This document shows, piece by piece, positions 12,362 to 23,135 of a stretch of 64,000 bases of DNA; the stretch's first letter is position 1; each line of letters starts with the position of its first letter. The DNA is taken from positions 248,001-312,000 of the forward strand of contig MU119224.1 of the NCBI GenBank assembly GCA_014904845.1. Direction: 5' to 3'. The stretch is from Acephala macrosclerotiorum. Lineage: Eukaryota > Ascomycota > Leotiomycetes > Helotiales > Mollisiaceae. The position numbers and the translations under genes are program-made. Below the pieces are notes generated by a model. It ran no database searches. It was not told the origin of the DNA and was given only the letters and a program-made list of their open reading frames with translations.

Positions 12362-13025
12362 GTGGGGAGGTGGGGCACAAAACGCAGGCTGAACTGAGGG
12401 GTAAAATGGGTGTAAGTTACGATTCTGATATTCTCTGGGTGGACTTGACGTTGCTATGGACGAGGCTACAGAGCCTTTTAATACCAGTTTTCGAATTAAG
12501 TTCCTGCTTCCAAGTATTACATGTAGGGCCCGAAAGTTGTACACTCTACTTCTCGTGTCAAGCTTCTCAAGCGAAGCCGCAATGAAGCTATCGACCGTTT
12601 TCGCGACCTTAAATGGGGAAAGAGGCTATATTGAGATGCAGCCAGTCGTTTACCGATTCTCTTCGTCGTAGTCCGCAGTTTGTCGTCGAGTCCAGAACTG
12701 TTCGTTGTACCTCGTCTCTAGAAAGAATAACGAAAAGTCAGTATAGTTGGCAAAAGTCCGTATTTCACATCTGAGAATACTTTCATAAGTGCTTTTAAAT
12801 TGTTAGTCGGAGGAAGGGACATTTAGGAGCATCACCGCTACCGGACTCGCCTCTATGCCCAAATGACGATACCCAGCAACAACTTTCCAGATGCTCGGAG
12901 GTCACTCAACCCAACTCAGAACGATCCATCCAATTTATATTTCCACCGCCATCAGGACGCTCCACACGACATTCCACTACGACTTCAACTGTCTCTTGAC
13001 TCTTGCGAAGCTCGAGCCTCCCAAA
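12362..13025. other. Intergenic region downstream of PEX11
   Basis: About 660 bases with no gene seen. An open frame runs on from 12891 into the MFS relic, but the part before 13026 has no transporter-like sequence. Confidence 0.5.
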
Positions 13026-14226
13026 ATGCTGGAAACCCCATCATCAGAGAACAGTGGACTATCAGCGGAGCTCCTCACCGTACCACTGGCCGAGAGACAC
13101 TCTCCTGCAATCGAGCCTCTTTCTCGTGTACCTCCAGAGGCTCTATACACAGTTTTTGGCCATGCGGGTGTGACTCTGCTCGTCGCTCTCGCGCCCATGG
13201 CAGCATGTCTTGGTCCTCTTACAGCCAACATTTACTATCCTGTAACTCTTGACTTATCATACGAGTTCAGTATTTCTACGAAGCTCACCAATCTTACAAT
13301 CACGGTCTACCTCGTGTTCCAAATTCTAGCGCCAATATTTGTAGGCTCAATTTCCGACGCCATTGTTCCTGAAACCTGCCGTGCTGTAGTCGGTAATGGC
13401 TCTCTCCCGCCTCAGGAGTGGAACATCAGTCTTCTAACTTTCCTCACTTCCCGTCGCTTTCTCCAACGCAATCCTGCAACAATTCTTCCCTCGCAGCCTC
13501 GCGCTGCACTACGGTTTGTCAACCTTGGGACATTTCAAATAATCTTCGCGGCAGAAGCGTTCTGTATCCCCTTATACACCGGTTTTCTATTTGGAGACTT
13601 CTACACCCTCTTCACGGCGTTGCCCTCGGACTTCGCACATCACTTCAGCTTCAGCCCTTTTTGGGTTGGGCTATGCTATTTCCCATTTAGCCTTGGATGT
13701 ATGACTGCCGCTGTTGTCACAAGAAAGATGGTGGATGGGAACCTTCGACGCATAGCCAAGCAACTCAATCACACCATAACACCTGGACGGCAGAATGACC
13801 TTTCGAGCTTCCCTCTTGATAAAACCAGGATACAAGTTATTATTCTCGTTGTGTGTCTTGAATCTGTTAGTATTGTTGCTTACAGCTAGATGTTGCCAAT
13901 ACAAGCTATCTTCACGACTCTCCCTGTTTCGCTAGCGCTGTTGTATTTCCTTGGATTTAGCCTTAAGTGGCGTATTCAGTGCATTTAGTACGCTGATGGC
14001 CGATCTGTATCCGAACTCACCCTGAATGGCCACTGCTGCTACTGATCTAGTTAGATGCGGTATGGGTGCTGGAGTTGTTGCTGGCATAGGTTCACTATTG
14101 AACAAGATTTGGACAGGATGGGCAAATGTTGTCGTCGCAGGTTGTTGGGTTTGCTCTAGCCCTTTTCTGTGGATTGTCTGGAAAGTACGGGCCAGCTTGG
14201 AGAGAGAAGAGGCGAGTAAGAGATGA
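13026..14226 (+). pseudogene. Decayed MFS drug:H+ antiporter (DHA1, QDR/DTR-like)
   Basis: The N-terminus and first two membrane segments are recognisable (LVALAPMAACLGPLTANIYY, YLVFQILAPIFVGSISD). At about 13365 the sequence jumps in frame from the motif-A region (SISDA) to VPETCRAVVGNGSLPP, which in intact DHA1 proteins lies just before TM7. Roughly 130 residues (TM3-TM6) are therefore missing. Later segments follow (IPLYTGFLFGDFYTLFTALP). A TAG at 13887-13889 then breaks the frame, a shift is needed near 13966, and a TGA occurs at 14023-14025. The remaining C-terminus (TAATDLVRCGMGAG, SSPFLWIVWK) is clearly MFS. With this many lesions it is almost certainly non-functional as a transporter. 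Confidence 0.85.
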
Positions 14227-14979
14227 GAATATCGCAAAGGTGAAAGAAGAGAGGGAGAGGGCCTGAGATCTTGAGGGTGGGCTTGGCGAAGAAACTAAAG
14301 CGAGAAAAAAGGGGGCAGACCGTGCACCTATAACACTGGCATAACGGATGGTAGTTGAGGTCTAGCAGCAATGCTGGCCATTTCAGGTGAAGTCTGGGAT
14401 ACTGAAGAACTTGTGCTCAGCAACGTCTTTCGTAAGATTTGGGTTATCGCAATACGCTGGGACATTAGTACCATCATGGCGAACGTACTCTACTTGGGTA
14501 TCTTTGCCTCTGAGACAGTGAGAGTGGTAATGTAAAGTATATCTTGAATCATTATTCGAAGTAAGCCCCACACCCCCACCCCGCCCAACCTCTCTCGCTC
14601 ATTATTTCCCCTCGGACTTTCAGGATGATTGGACATTTGAGGAACATGTCACATTCTTTGGCCCCCAATGTCTAAGTCCAATTCGCCTCCCCCTTTTCTA
14701 GCTTCGAACTAGCTCGATTAGCGAAGAAGCGTCTGTCTACAGGGTTATCTAGAGAGCTGATTCGTCTTCATGCTCACCATGTCATAGTGCACTTACGGCG
14801 CAGTCAGCAACCGGCTGAATCTCGACCTGCAGATCACCAAACCCCACTCCAAGATACTGGAATCTTCAAAAGCTTGATTTTTTCCTGACTGTGTTTTAAA
14901 TTTGACTCTCAAGTTGTGATTGCGCGATTTTTCAAAATGGTATGTGTTTGCGCACTGGAACGAGACATTACTCTCCTGG
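14227..14979. other. Intergenic region before the orphan membrane protein
   Basis: About 750 bases, with a C-rich patch near 14570-14590. No gene was recognised. Confidence 0.45.
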
Positions 14980-16515
14980 ATGTTTTCTAATAGCTTTCAG
15001 CTGTTATATGACTGGTTTTCTCTGCTTCTCCTCCTCAGCCTCGTTTCTCCATCGACCTCCGTCACGTTAGACACTCTTGGCATCCTCCCCATCACATATC
15101 AATCAAAAGGCATATCGTTCACAGATTGGGTGTCACTCCTCACGCTCTGCGTAACGCCTCTGCTTGCGCACATTATAGCTGGCATTCCGGACATTGTCTG
15201 CTTGTCCGTTCCAAGAACACACCTCAGCTGGCACCAAAGACTCTGTCAATACAACCCAACCACTATCATATGGCGATACTTCGCAATCGCCGACCGGAGA
15301 ATTCGTGCCAAGCACTGGGATGCAAATACCCTCGCCGCCTCTAATGCCCTCTTCTGGACCCATCGAGGATGGGATGGTTCCGAAGCAATGATCCAAAGAA
15401 GTCGCAAATACTGCATCAAACCACCTGATAGCACGCGAATAGGGCTTCTGTCCAAGAGTTTCTTCAAAACAGTTATTGTTACGATACAAGGTGTTCAGGC
15501 GGCGATTCTTCTTGTAGGAGGCTTCACATCGGCTACTTCATTTACAACAACTCTATCGATCAGCTCTATATTCTTTCCTCTGGCTATCTTTGGACTATTG
15601 CGTCTGTGTGCGGCACCATGGTTGACGGATGATTACATTTACATTGAATACGAACAACGAGAGGCAGCATCGACACCTGTAGCTGCGTTGTTTGCTGGTG
15701 AGTTTCTCTTCTCCTAACAGGGATGGGACACTGGGAACTCCACAACTAACCTTTGACCAGAACCCGAAAATGACCAAAACGGATACAGCATTACCCCAGC
15801 ACCAAGAGTTACAGATACCGAGTACAGTAAGGGTTGGGCAGAGGTTAGCCAAAGCGCGACTGCAATCCCAATGACACCTTATCATTCCAAGACACGAACG
15901 ACATCGTACGAAGGTCTCGTCAACATCTCAGAAACCAACATCGAGTCAAGTTTTCGTCCTGCAAATAGCTGGCGCGGTCGCATCTTTCGTGTCTTCTTCC
16001 TGGTTCCTATTCTGCTCCTTTGGGTGATGTGCATTATGTACATGGTTCCGTGGAGCAATTATGGACCTCGCGTGGAAGCAAATATCACGGTCACTTTGTT
16101 TATCCTTAACATCAATTACCTGGTATTCCTCAGCGCCACGCTGTTCACTTACATTTATTACTTTATCCGTGGGCGGTCGGCTACGACGGTTATTCCTTGT
16201 ATTAGCTCCACATGGTATCAAATCTATACTGGGATCCTTTTGGTCATGATGCTTATTCTAGTCATCGTTGCGGCGATCGAGACTAGGAAGACACCTTGTG
16301 GAATGTATACCAGTTGGCCTGGAGATGTTTGTGGTGGTATTTATCTAAACTCGACTGATACGGATGAGCCGTTTGGGATTGCGTTGAGATATGTGGCACC
16401 TATGAATGTGACGCAGTTGCCGGAAGGCGAATTTAGGATTGCGGAGTGGGATGGGTGGTGTACAGGGAAAGAGGGCAAGACGCAACTCGTTAAGGCTGTG
16501 AATGGTACTGGTTGA
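14980..16515 (+). CDS. Polytopic membrane protein of unknown function
   Basis: Two coding exons (14980-15697 and 15761-16515) join in phase through a GTGAGT...CCAG intron. I take the ATG at 14980 as start, giving about 490 residues. An alternative is the ATG at 14937, directly followed by a GTATGT intron (14940-15000) that re-enters the same frame at 15001. About nine hydrophobic segments are visible. The first half has several (YDWFSLLLLLSLV, VSLLTLCVTPLLAHIIAGI, SSIFFPLAIFGLLRLC). A polar linker with TP/TS-rich sequence follows. The second half has more (VFFLVPILLLWVMCIMYMV, LLVMMLILVIVAA). The C-terminal part has NxT sequons and four cysteines and may be extracytosolic. I do not recognise a family with known function. 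It looks like an orphan fungal membrane protein. Confidence 0.75.
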
Positions 16516-16670
16516 TTTCAAAGTATGTCTCAAATTCGGCTATACGCGGCCTGGACTTCAAGAAATGACAAGTCAGTTCGACAATGTTGGTTGAAAACTC
16601 GGGACCTAATTCTTCTTCCCTTCTTCGGATTCTTCCTCGAATCAGAGCTTCCTCTCGCCATATATGACAG

Positions 16671-17517
16671 ATGGCTTCGATCATGGTGTCTCATCCATTC
16701 TCGAAGCTTCCCGAAGCGGTCCGCCATCGTGTTTGGCAATATGTGGGATCGGTCCCTCGTGTTGTGGAGATTCACGAGGAGCATGGCCAGGGACCTCTTC
16801 CTCATAACAAAGAAGATAAATCGGCCGAGAGAGACCGCTGGTACACATATGTCATGTCGAGGACTCGTCCGCCGGCCCTCCTTCATATATGCAAAGAGTC
16901 GAGAGCACTGGGTCTAAACGAGATCTATCAAATAGCTTATTTGGACTACCAAAATCCAGCTAATAAATTCCGTCTTCTGGATGAGGATGTTTCAAATGTC
17001 GAAGTACCTGCGGTAAAACAGACTCCAGTATACATCAATTCAGCAACGGATATTACATATCGAGATAAGAAGACGTGTCTCCAAGGCGGCGCTCCTCATA
17101 AGATGCAAGAATTGGAAGGAGAAGAAGGAGCCTTTGGATGCCACTCGCATCCTAGCCGTGGACATCATGGCCCTCAACTTCTTGAGGCAACCATGCGCAG
17201 ATTACAAATTTCGATCCGGATTTGCACCAATTCCAGGGGCCAATCTTCGCGATAGAGGTAGACTCGTAGCTTGGAACAGAGCGCCTCAATTTCCAGGACT
17301 TCGCAGAATCATGTTTGAATCCGCTAGGGACATCGTGGAGTGCACTAAAAGGGGTCTCAAGAAGCTCATGATTATTGTCGGGAATGATGACGATCTTGCT
17401 GAGGTCAACCTTATCCCAGTGCAAGTGAGCTTGGCGAAGGAGACATGGCGCTTTAAACAAGCACGACTCGCAGTGGAGGACTTACGAACAAGCCTCCATC
17501 AAATGTTCCAGGAATAA
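16671..17517 (+). CDS. 2EXR-domain protein, copy 1 (reading frame breaks once)
   Basis: Starts MASIMVSHPFSKLPEAVRHR, followed by VWQYVGSVPRVVEIHEE and PPALLHICKESRALGL. This is the 2EXR pattern of fungal proteins (FxxLPxELRxxIW, P-R-V, L-hxC+ESR). The frame must change between about 17010 and 17135 to reach the C-terminal part (ATRILAVDIMALNFLRQP ... LHQMFQE). An intron of 82 or 97 bases ending at 17109 (donor 17028 or 17013) would join the two parts in phase. It would remove a strand-like segment (VYINSATDITY) that family members usually keep, so a frameshift is also possible. 2EXR proteins are numerous in filamentous ascomycetes and their function is unknown. Copy 2 follows 48 bp downstream in the same orientation. 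Confidence 0.6.
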
Positions 17518-17565
17518 TGGAATAATGGCACAAGTACGGATATCGTGCCTCCAACGGTCATCCTC

Positions 17566-18105
17566 ATGACCGTTCAGCGTGCTCCAATCAAGCCGTTCCC
17601 TCGATTCCAGAATCTTCCCGTGGAGCTTCAAGATTACATTTGGGCGTTCGCATGTCAAGCACCAAGAATTGTTCAAGTCGCTCCTCGGCCAGCTAATCAA
17701 CGCAGAGCTCCACTTCTGCTTGAAGTCACCAACCGCCGAGTGCCTGCAGTGTTTCATGTTTCCCACTCTTCACGAACCATGGCTCTTAAATCATACTCGA
17801 ATTTACGACTGACAAGGAAGAAGGCACCGACTCTTGCATACGTCAACAACGAGTTCGATACCCTCGTGCTTCCGACGAGATCAGTCCCTGCGTATAGCAA
17901 AGGTGTTAAATCGATCGCTCTGCCTTCTTCCCGCGCCGATGGTTCTAATAACGTTTACACAGCAGCCACAGCAAGGAAGTTTCAATTTCGCGAGGTCCTC
18001 GTCGTTATCCCAGGCTCGCACGCGCAATGCGAGATGGTCATGGAGCCATTCTGGGAAAAGACTGAGAGACCTTGGACCAGATCCATGGTACGCGCCGAGG
18101 CTTAA
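17566..18105 (+). CDS. 2EXR-domain protein, copy 2
   Basis: A single open frame of about 179 residues starting MTVQRAPIKPFPRFQNLPVE. The 2EXR motif is clear: FQNLPVELQDYIWAFACQAP, RIVQV, then VPAVFHVSHSSRTMALKSY, with a Ser where many members have Cys. The frame stops at TAA 18103-18105, but the same frame stays open for another ~53 codons afterwards, so the C-terminus may be truncated or spliced differently. Lower sequence identity to copy 1 outside the motif suggests an old tandem duplication. Function unknown. Confidence 0.65.
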   Translation: MTVQRAPIKPFPRFQNLPVELQDYIWAFACQAPRIVQVAPRPANQRRAPLLLEVTNRRVPAVFHVSHSSRTMALKSYSNLRLTRKKAPTLAYVNNEFDTLVLPTRSVPAYSKGVKSIALPSSRADGSNNVYTAATARKFQFREVLVVIPGSHAQCEMVMEPFWEKTERPWTRSMVRAEA

Positions 18106-19194
18106 GCTACTAGCATCAGGTTGGGCCTGGAGAAGCCATGGAAGAATGCAAGCTCATTGGTACCTGAAGTACGAAGTGCTATGATGTGTCGCTCGAAGGA
18201 CACATTGAGCCCTTATAACCATGAGCGAGAATGGGACAAGAATTGTGGTCAGAATCTATATCATAGGTAACACAACAAGTGCTTCTGGCAGACCGGCAGC
18301 TAGTCAAAAGTGCAATGTGCATGAATGTCTATTTTTGCGACAGCTGATATGGGAAGAGAAATGCATGATGTGGTTAAGAACATTGGAGAATCCACCAGAG
18401 AAACTTGAAGGCTCTCTCCGAACTTCTCGTGACCTATATCTCCTCTCAACCACCATGGAGCCACTATTTATCTTCCTCCAAAGCTCCAGCATCCAGGCAC
18501 TGCGAACAACGGCTCCACAAAGGCAGCCCATCTCGACTCGGCACCCAGACTTTCTTACACTTCGCTTTCCTGCAATTCTCGAGCCTGACTAGCGTTCGAT
18601 GCAGACACCTTGGGTGTGGTTGGTAGACGCAGACACACATTGTTCTGTTGAGCTCTGACGAATATGTTCTTGTGTTTGGATTAATGAAGTGTAGAGTGCG
18701 TGCTTTTAGCTTTGGCTTTGATGTGAAAGGGTTAAACGTGGGAACTAAAGGTTGTCAAGTTGAAAAAGACATTGTGCTGTATAAGTGCGCGCTGATATTC
18801 ATGAGTCTTGATTGTACGAAATGTGACTGGAGCACGAAATTCAAATCAAGAAGATTATTGTGGGAATCACACTGGTGAAGGCTCTGTGTTTGACTCCAAG
18901 TGACAACCTATGAACGATGATTGAGAGGCGAGTGACACAGTAGCAGCGAGCCGGAGGCTTGAAAGTGAAATGACTTTCTGTCTAGTTTATGATGCTTTTC
19001 CAGAGGCAGAAATTGCATTAGATCCTGCCTATTGTATCCCATCACTTGTGTCACTGCAGAGTAGACCGTTAACTCCGCACCTGATGCTTTGCTTGAACCC
19101 CAATGCCCAGATGGATGATTCGTATAATGAAATCAATGCTATACAGAGAAAGATGACCCTTTCGCAAGAGATATCTTCAATAGCCCAGCCTGTT
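18106..19194. other. Intergenic region after the 2EXR pair
   Basis: About 1.1 kb. The frame of 2EXR copy 2 remains open to ~18265 after its stop. Open frames at 18221-18592 and 18648-18878 have no recognisable protein content. Nothing else was seen. Confidence 0.4.
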
Positions 19195-20700
19195 TCAGAC
19201 TTTGTAGAAGCAGAAAGCGACGTAGAAACTGGCAGCCTCCATTTCCTCATCGCTGACTAGAAGACGTCCCCCACCTCTCTCTCTGACTCCCATACGCTCA
19301 CTCAAGGGACCCAGCGTCTCGTCGTCTTTGTCAGTCTTCCAGATCTGATCAAAGGTTGCGTGATACTGCATTTCTAAGTTATAGTCTTCGGCAAGAGCAC
19401 GGAACATTTCCCAAGGCACGACGTATTCGGGAACCTCCTCGACGGCTTCATGAAGGAAGAAGTTGTACTTCCAGCCGTATGGAGGACGGAAGATGCCATC
19501 TGCTGGTGTCTTTCCAGGGAATCGTACTTTGTAGATCTCATTGCCCCATCCAGCACTTTCTTCAGCCTCACCTTCCTCAACCTCTCCGTCCTCTTCTTTC
19601 TCCTCTGCATCCTTGCCGTTAACTTCGGACTTGGCTGCCTCAGCCTTTGCCGCTAGTCGGTCATTGAATTCCTTGACCTTGTCGGTCAGAATATCTGAGT
19701 TCGGGATGGTTCCGATGAATCTACCTCCTTTCTTCAATGCGCCTGCCACGTTCTTCAACATACGACGGGCTTTGTCCTCGCTCTCGAAAGCATAGTGCAT
19801 GCAGAACATCATGCTGACCACATCGAATCCTCCTCCGCCAAATCGGGATGGTCCACCAGAGCCGTCAAACCCGACATCGCGAATCAAAGGAACCTTCTCA
19901 ATGGTGTCCCCAAAGCAATCTTGGACGAAGAATTCGCCTTGGAATAGGCGTGGCTGAGGTCTGTTGTTGTAACCACCCCGACCACCTCGCCCTCCACGAC
20001 CACCTCCTCCGCGGCTCGACATCTGCCGGTATCTCTCCTTTGCCTGGTCGATCGAAACATCTGCCGGGTCCAAACCGACGTATAGTTCAACGTGTTGTGG
20101 AGCTTGCTGCCATTTACCAAGATCTCCTCCCTTACCACAGCCAATGTCTAGGACAAGAAGACCTTTGGTATCGGATGGACCCTCTGCGAAGACCATGCCA
20201 CCACGTTCTTGTGCCCCAGGAGTATAGTCTTCATTTGGAGAGAACTTCTGGATGATAGTGCTCTTGACCCAATTGTTGAAGCTTCGAAGCCCCTTGATGC
20301 GACTGTCCGTCTTTCGCCAATCTCGACCACGTTCTGGAACTGCATTGTAGTGTTGTCTGACTGCATCGTGGATTCCTTGCTTTGCGACAACGGCCTCTAG
20401 CTCTCTCTCCCGCTCAATTTGCTTCTGCTTAATAGCCTCACGCTCAGCATCGGTGATCCGAGCTCGCCGACCTGGTCGTTTCTGCTTTCGAGGTGGTGGT
20501 GATGGTGATCTTCGGCGGGCAGCAGAACTTGAAGGTGAGAGAGATCTCCTCCTGGAGTCTGAGCGAGCATCGAGACGTCTAGAGGTGGAAGTCGAAGGTG
20601 ATCGCGATCTCTTGCGCTTCTTCGCGGGTTCGAGTTTTGTGGCATTGAAAGGCTGAGGCTGCTCATCCACAGGGGAGATATCTGCGGCGTTCCCTGCCAT
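19195..20700 (-). CDS. ABD1: mRNA cap guanine-N7 methyltransferase
   Basis: A single uninterrupted frame of about 501 residues from the ATG at 20700 (MAGNAADISPVDEQPQPFN). The frame is open further upstream, to 20934, but that part reads as non-conserved leader and approaches the divergent RPN7 gene, so I reject the longer start. The N-terminal ~120 residues are an Arg/Ser-rich nuclear region (RSRSPST, RRRSPSPPPRKQKRPGRRAR). The catalytic domain contains HYNAVPERGRDWRKTDSRI, the AdoMet motif VLDIGCGKGGDLGKW, YVGLDPADVSIDQAKERY and FDVVSMMFCMHYAFES. A Gly/Arg insert (GGGGRGGRGGRGGY) follows the AdoMet site, and an acidic loop interrupts the C-terminal half. Role: transfers methyl to N7 of the 5' cap guanosine of nascent mRNA. 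Confidence 0.95.
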   Translation of the reverse strand: MAGNAADISPVDEQPQPFNATKLEPAKKRKRSRSPSTSTSRRLDARSDSRRRSLSPSSSAARRRSPSPPPRKQKRPGRRARITDAEREAIKQKQIERERELEAVVAKQGIHDAVRQHYNAVPERGRDWRKTDSRIKGLRSFNNWVKSTIIQKFSPNEDYTPGAQERGGMVFAEGPSDTKGLLVLDIGCGKGGDLGKWQQAPQHVELYVGLDPADVSIDQAKERYRQMSSRGGGGRGGRGGRGGYNNRPQPRLFQGEFFVQDCFGDTIEKVPLIRDVGFDGSGGPSRFGGGGFDVVSMMFCMHYAFESEDKARRMLKNVAGALKKGGRFIGTIPNSDILTDKVKEFNDRLAAKAEAAKSEVNGKDAEEKEEDGEVEEGEAEESAGWGNEIYKVRFPGKTPADGIFRPPYGWKYNFFLHEAVEEVPEYVVPWEMFRALAEDYNLEMQYHATFDQIWKTDKDDETLGPLSERMGVRERGGGRLLVSDEEMEAASFYVAFCFYKV

Positions 20701-20995
20701 TACAAGTTTAGATATGAGGATTGTAGTTCTATGAAGAATAGGTAAGCCAGAATAAAGCTTTATGCGTCTCGTTGTAGTTGTTGGGTGCGTAGTGTATTTC
20801 GAAGTCACATGAAGTCGACCCCAGAATTTGGCCCTGGTGCGCGTCACGCTAGTGCCTGGAAATGGTTCCGAAAGCTTGAGCTTCTTAGAGCGACCAGCAA
20901 GTGAAGACAACAAATCTGTCAACCGCGAAACCATACGAGTTCCCTTCTACTACTGATCCTCTCACCTACTTTTCAATATCGCAGCATACTTCAAG
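20701..20995. promoter_or_regulatory. Divergent promoter between ABD1 and RPN7
   Basis: A spacer of ~295 bp serves two conserved housekeeping genes. No specific element was identified. Confidence 0.5.
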
Positions 20996-22558
20996 ATGGG
21001 TTCCGATCCTCAGTATGCCAAATATCCCCTCCTGCCTCTCGCCCAGCACATCTTCACTCTTACCAATCCTTCCGCTCCGAAAGCAACTCAACAGACTTCC
21101 CTCAAGAGCCTTCAAGATGCGATCACTGAGCACAAGATGGCACCGCTCTACCGGTATCTTGCACATCCTACAGAGGGTATCCTAAACGAGTCTAGTGTCA
21201 GCACTTCACAATCAACGAAGCCTCTCGGACGGAAACCAAGTGCGGCTGGTATGGCAGCAAGCAAGCACTCAATACCAAAAGTCGACCTGCCATGGGACGA
21301 GGCTTTGTATGAGAAGTTAAAGAAGGAGAACGATGAGGAGCTAGAGGTTTTCAAGAAGGAAGAAGAAGAGGCGGCGGAGAAGGCTGGTGACACAGAAGTC
21401 CAAGCTGCAAGAGGCAAGAGAGCAGAATTCTGGGCACGAGTTGGTGACAAGGTATAATAGAACATGTATCTTTTGTGGTATTGTATACTGATGACATGCT
21501 GCCTTAGGACCGAGCGATTGCCGCGTACGAAGAAGTGTTCGAGAAGACTGGTGTTTTGGGAACTAAGATCGACCTTGTGCTTGCTATCATCCGAATGGGT
21601 CTATTCTACGGCGACAAGTCACTGGTCAAGAAGCACGTCGATCGCGCGAAGACACTGGTTGAAAGTGGTGGAGACTGGGACCGAAGAAATCGATTAAAGG
21701 CCTACCAAGGACTCTACCTCCTTCAAGTCCGCTCCTACTCTTTAGCCGCCCCTCTCCTCCTGGACAGTCTCTCGACTTTCACAAGCTACGAACTTTGCAG
21801 CTATTCCTCACTAGTGGTTTACTCCGTGTTAGCTGGATCTGTGTCCTTGAAGCGGGTTGATTTCAAGTCGAAGGTAGTTGATGCTCCCGAGATCAAGGCT
21901 ATATTGGGCGATGGCGAGGACAAGCTCCTGGCACTGTCGGGAGCATTATCCGCAGGCCCTGGAGCCGATGAGGAGATGAAGGATGTTTCTTCTCCAACAC
22001 CTGCTAAGACCGCCGTTAACCTGACCACGCTTGGAAGTGATCAACCAGAAGCCGAAGCCGCTGTTGATTTCTCACCACTGGCTCAGCTTGTGGGCAGCTT
22101 GTACACTGGAAGTTACCGATCATTCTTTGGAGCTCTTGCGGCGGTGGAAGTTAGCTTCTTGAACCAGGATCGATACCTGTACGAGCACCGAGGATGGTTC
22201 GTCCGCGAGATGCGTCTTCGTGCATACCAGCAATTACTTCAAAGCTACCGTGTCGTGGGGCTCGAGAGCATGGCCAATGATTTCGGTGTCTCTGTTGATT
22301 TCTTGGATCGGTAAGCTGCGCTCTGCCATGGCGCTATTTTTCCTGCTAACATTGTGTAGTGATCTGGCGAAATTTATTGCAGCCGGACGAATCCCTTGCA
22401 CCATTGATCGTGTGACTGGAAAGGGCATCATCGAGACCAACAGACCAGACGACAAGAATAAGCAATACAGCGACGTTGTGAAGCAGGGCGATCAACTTAT
22501 CACTAAGTTACAGAAATATGGTCAAGCTGTCAGGTTGCGAGGAAGCGAGCGTGCATAG
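20996..22558 (+). CDS. RPN7: 26S proteasome regulatory subunit RPN7 (lid, PCI domain)
   Basis: Three exons (20996-21451, 21508-22310, 22360-22558) give about 485 residues. Conserved Rpn7 sequence includes YPLLPLAQHIFTL, EFWARVGDKDRAIAAYEEVF, RMGLFYGDKSLVKKHVDRAK and GGDWDRRNRLKAYQGLYLL. The C-terminal PCI domain contains LYEHRGWFVREMRLRAYQQL, SYRVVGLESMANDFGVSVDF and the winged-helix part DLAKFIAAGRIPCTIDRVTG. An extra Ala/Pro/Glu-rich stretch (about residues 290-340) interrupts the repeat region. Role: structural subunit of the proteasome lid beside the deubiquitinase Rpn11. Confidence 0.95.
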
Positions 22559-23135
22559 GCATGAGAAAAGTTACGACCATCGAGCGAAGCATGCATACCT
22601 TGCATTTGTACTATACCACGGCGAATAGAGTAGCATCTTTGCACGAATAGATCTACCATATGCCACGTCGAGACCTGGTGTTCAGTTGATTGAGTCGTGT
22701 GTGTTGGTTATATATGAGTATGCTCTAAGTGTTATGTTTTACTGCTTTCACGTTCCAGATATCGAAGGGGTGTCGGTCAGTCACTGAGTCAATTTATCAT
22801 TACTTGTGTTTATTGTTTGTTCGTGGTCTGAACACAGCCCCTTACGGACATTCATTAGAGAGCTAAAATAACTCAAAAGACCAAATGTTTCGCATCCAAG
22901 TTCTATCATTCATCGCTTACTTTCTATCCAGATCCAGAGGCATAATAGCCACTTCCAAATACCGTTCAATGGTACTTCTGTCAAACTTTTTGCTTGCATT
23001 AGATCCAGGGCATAATAGCGACTCCGAAAACCTTCCAAGAGCAAGTCCAACGCTTCAAATAAACTCGGCCATCCAAAAACACCTTCAATGCTTACGAACC
23101 CATGCTTTCCGTTGATACCCCCCAGGCCACCGCGC
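22559..23135. other. Convergent intergenic region RPN7 / VVD
   Basis: About 580 bases between two 3' ends. It holds one imperfect direct repeat (see the repeat entry) and otherwise nothing recognised. Confidence 0.5.
22930..23023. repeat. Imperfect ~22-bp direct repeat
   Basis: Two copies of a sequence of the form GATCCAG(A)GGCATAATAG followed by C/G-ACT start about 71 bases apart. They lie in the 3' flank of VVD. No function is evident. Confidence 0.4.

Noticed and set aside
20701..20934. Upstream in-frame extension of ABD1
   Set aside because: It would bring the start to within ~60 bp of RPN7 and adds sequence unlike the family N-terminus. The ATG at 20700 fits better.
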